Below, piece by piece: positions 62,641 through 64,000 of a stretch of 64,000 nt of DNA. The notes under the pieces are model-generated. The model did not search any database and had not been told where the DNA came from. It was given only the letters and a program-made list of their open reading frames with translations. The position numbers and the translations under genes are program-made. The DNA lies in assembly GCA_033239005.1 (NCBI GenBank), contig BSQZ01000062.1, positions 124,001 to 188,000 of the forward strand, read 5' to 3'. Numbering within the stretch: position 1 is the first letter of the stretch; the number at the start of each line of letters is the position of its first letter. The stretch comes from Lamellibrachia satsuma. Its lineage: Eukaryota > Annelida > Polychaeta > Sabellida > Siboglinidae.

Positions 62641-63340
62641 CTTTTGGTTCATTCGCCACATCTTTCTTATGTTCATCTAGTGTGGTCTAGGGCTGCGCTA
62701 CAACTCATACACGGGATTTGGTACAATAGTTCACCATGTTCTTTCGATTCTACTTTGTCCTCTTTGTACCAACATACATTTGAAGTTATCGTCTCACACT
62801 TAACTTATTTCTGTATTCTGTGGACACTATTATCGTCCTTTCTGGTATCAGAAAATTACATACTGTTGTTCTCTTCATCCTATTTTGTGAATCTTGTGCT
62901 ACCTGTTGGTCGACCGTGTTTGTATGTTGTTTTAGCTATTCTGCCTTACTAGACAAATCGCATCGTCCACATACCGCTTCCCGGTCCTTGGTTTACCGTC
63001 ATCTGGGGCCGTGGAAATGATTTTTTTCAAGTCCATAACGCACAATAATGGGGGGGGGGTATTAGACGGCTCATGGCTACACCGAACTTAAATATATCAT
63101 CCGTATATAAAGTACGTAGCCTCCAGCACGAATTTCAACAACTCCATGATGTTATCTACTTTTAGGTTGGTTCTCTTTACAGTTGGCTATGATCGTTTCC
63201 TATTCTCAATTTTGTGAGAGTCGATCATATACATTATCTACCAGCCCATTTTTTCAATGGGTTATGTGTTCACCGTCAAAGGTCGTCCGTTAGACGGTTA
63301 CAGTATTATGGTTAGCAGTGTTGCAAACGGTAGTGCAATT
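62641..63340 (-). mobile_element. Penelope-like element PLE4, unit C copy
   Basis: Matches 38203-38980 but is more decayed. The segment that encodes the YIGETG core in unit B is deleted here: plus-strand GTGTGGTCTAGGGCTGCG replaces about 50 bases. The linker (antisense of TTTGTACCAACA) and RT end remain. A G-run of 10 lies at 63050-63059. Confidence 0.7.
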
Positions 63341-63754
63341 TCCGAAAAAGCAAAATAAAGCTTATTGGGAGTAAACTGTTCTACATGTTGATTAACGTTC
63401 ATGCAAAATGACGGTGGCGTCGAATAGAGGTGTGATGTGGTTCGTTCCCCCCAGCAGGATGATGATCGTATGGCGAAACTGTTAAGTTGAAAAGTGTATC
63501 TAAACGTTGTGGCGTGAATTCCGTTGTAAAGACCGATTGCTTGCCCATCGTTGTACGTGTTATGTTGTTTACTGATTTGCTGTGTATTGATGTTCCGGAA
63601 CATTTGTTTACATTTCCCTAGTTAATATGTATGTTAATATTCACCCAACAACAAAGTTGACACGTTTGAATGTATTTCGTTTGCACATTTAGGTAATACA
63701 AATGTCTACCGCAACGTTCTTGTCAACCATCCATGCATTCTCAAAAAGAGACGG
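63341..63754. other. Unit boundary-like spacer, unit C
   Basis: Equivalent of 38981-39409, with GTGGCGTGAATTCCG near 63510 and GTTCCGGAACATTTG near 63592. No gene. Confidence 0.5.
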
Positions 63755-63994
63755 CTACAATGGCTTGGGCATGTACAGCCTACGGCTTGTGACTGCCACC
63801 GAAGATAATTCAGGATCAGCTGAAGGCAAACGAATGTAACCCAAATAGGGCTGAACGTCTCTTTCATCAACCCTCTGGCAAACAATTGCCGAAGACCAGT
63901 CTATCTGGCGAGAAAATCTCAATTGCGGTTCTTTGTTGACATCGAAGCGTAGTGGACTTAACAGGGGACCAAGACGGCAAGGCGACATACTCAC
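63755..63994 (-). CDS. Hypothetical 79-residue frame, counterpart of the one at 39410
   Basis: Same start (MSMSPCRLG) and end (RRLYMPKPL) as the unit B frame, with changes such as Val to Ile, Leu to Pro and Asp to Gly, and a net loss of two codons. The frame survives the indel, which is mild support for coding. No motif is recognised. The frame lies 6 bases from the window end, so upstream context is cut off. Confidence 0.3.
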   Translation of the reverse strand: MSMSPCRLGPLLSPLRFDVNKEPQLRFSRQIDWSSAIVCQRVDERDVQPYLGYIRLPSADPELSSVAVTSRRLYMPKPL

Positions 63995-64000
63995 AACTTA

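Overview
This is a eukaryotic, repeat-rich, AT-rich window, almost certainly from an aquatic or marine invertebrate; I cannot name the species. The evidence is animal-type rhodopsin-like receptors without introns, several non-LTR retrotransposon clades (CR1, L2-like, RTE), Penelope-like elements (PLEs) with GIY-YIG domains, tRNA-derived SINEs, a hAT-like DNA transposon remnant, and long (TA)n, (CA)n and (GA)n microsatellites. There is no bacterial gene organisation, no tRNA or rRNA gene, and no CRISPR.

The backbone is a tandem array of a rhodopsin-class GPCR gene, all copies on the minus strand. I see seven copies: G1 (6870-7746), G2 (13651-14670), G3 (27333-28001), G4 (35374-36324), G5 (43887-44908), G6 (53202-54047) and G7 (59964-60700). 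Only G2 is intact (339 aa). The others carry frameshifts, nonsense codons, deletions or a microsatellite grown inside the codons of transmembrane helix 2.

Layout. Unit A (1-17007): CR1 with an RTE inserted, SINE, L2-like end, PLE1, G1, SINE, PLE2, G2, second L2-like end. Next is a nested transposon block (17008-26405): an old plus-strand CR1 split by two younger minus-strand CR1 copies and by a hAT-like element. Unit B (26406-41778): SINE, L2-like end, G3 fused to a PLE terminus, PLE3 interrupted by a second RTE, G4, L2-like end, PLE4, a minisatellite and a CR1 end. Unit D (41779-45655) is a shorter unit with (GA)n and G5. Unit C (45656-64000) repeats unit A. From 46325 to about 58060 it is almost identical to 1-11760. 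After about 58060 it is no longer close to A, and beyond about 60000 it is closest to unit B.

The only convincingly functional host gene is G2. Its ligand is unknown. Everything else is mobile DNA, its remains, or spacer shared between units. The strongest points for follow-up are: (1) a 97-bp target-site duplication around the RTE at 30464-32259, with unoccupied paralogous sites in the same window; (2) a (CA)n tract in receptor codons, +30 codons in frame in one copy and out of frame in its near-identical twin; (3) two CR1 copies with complementary internal deletions that together show the complete element architecture; (4) recombination-like changes of nearest relative along unit C.
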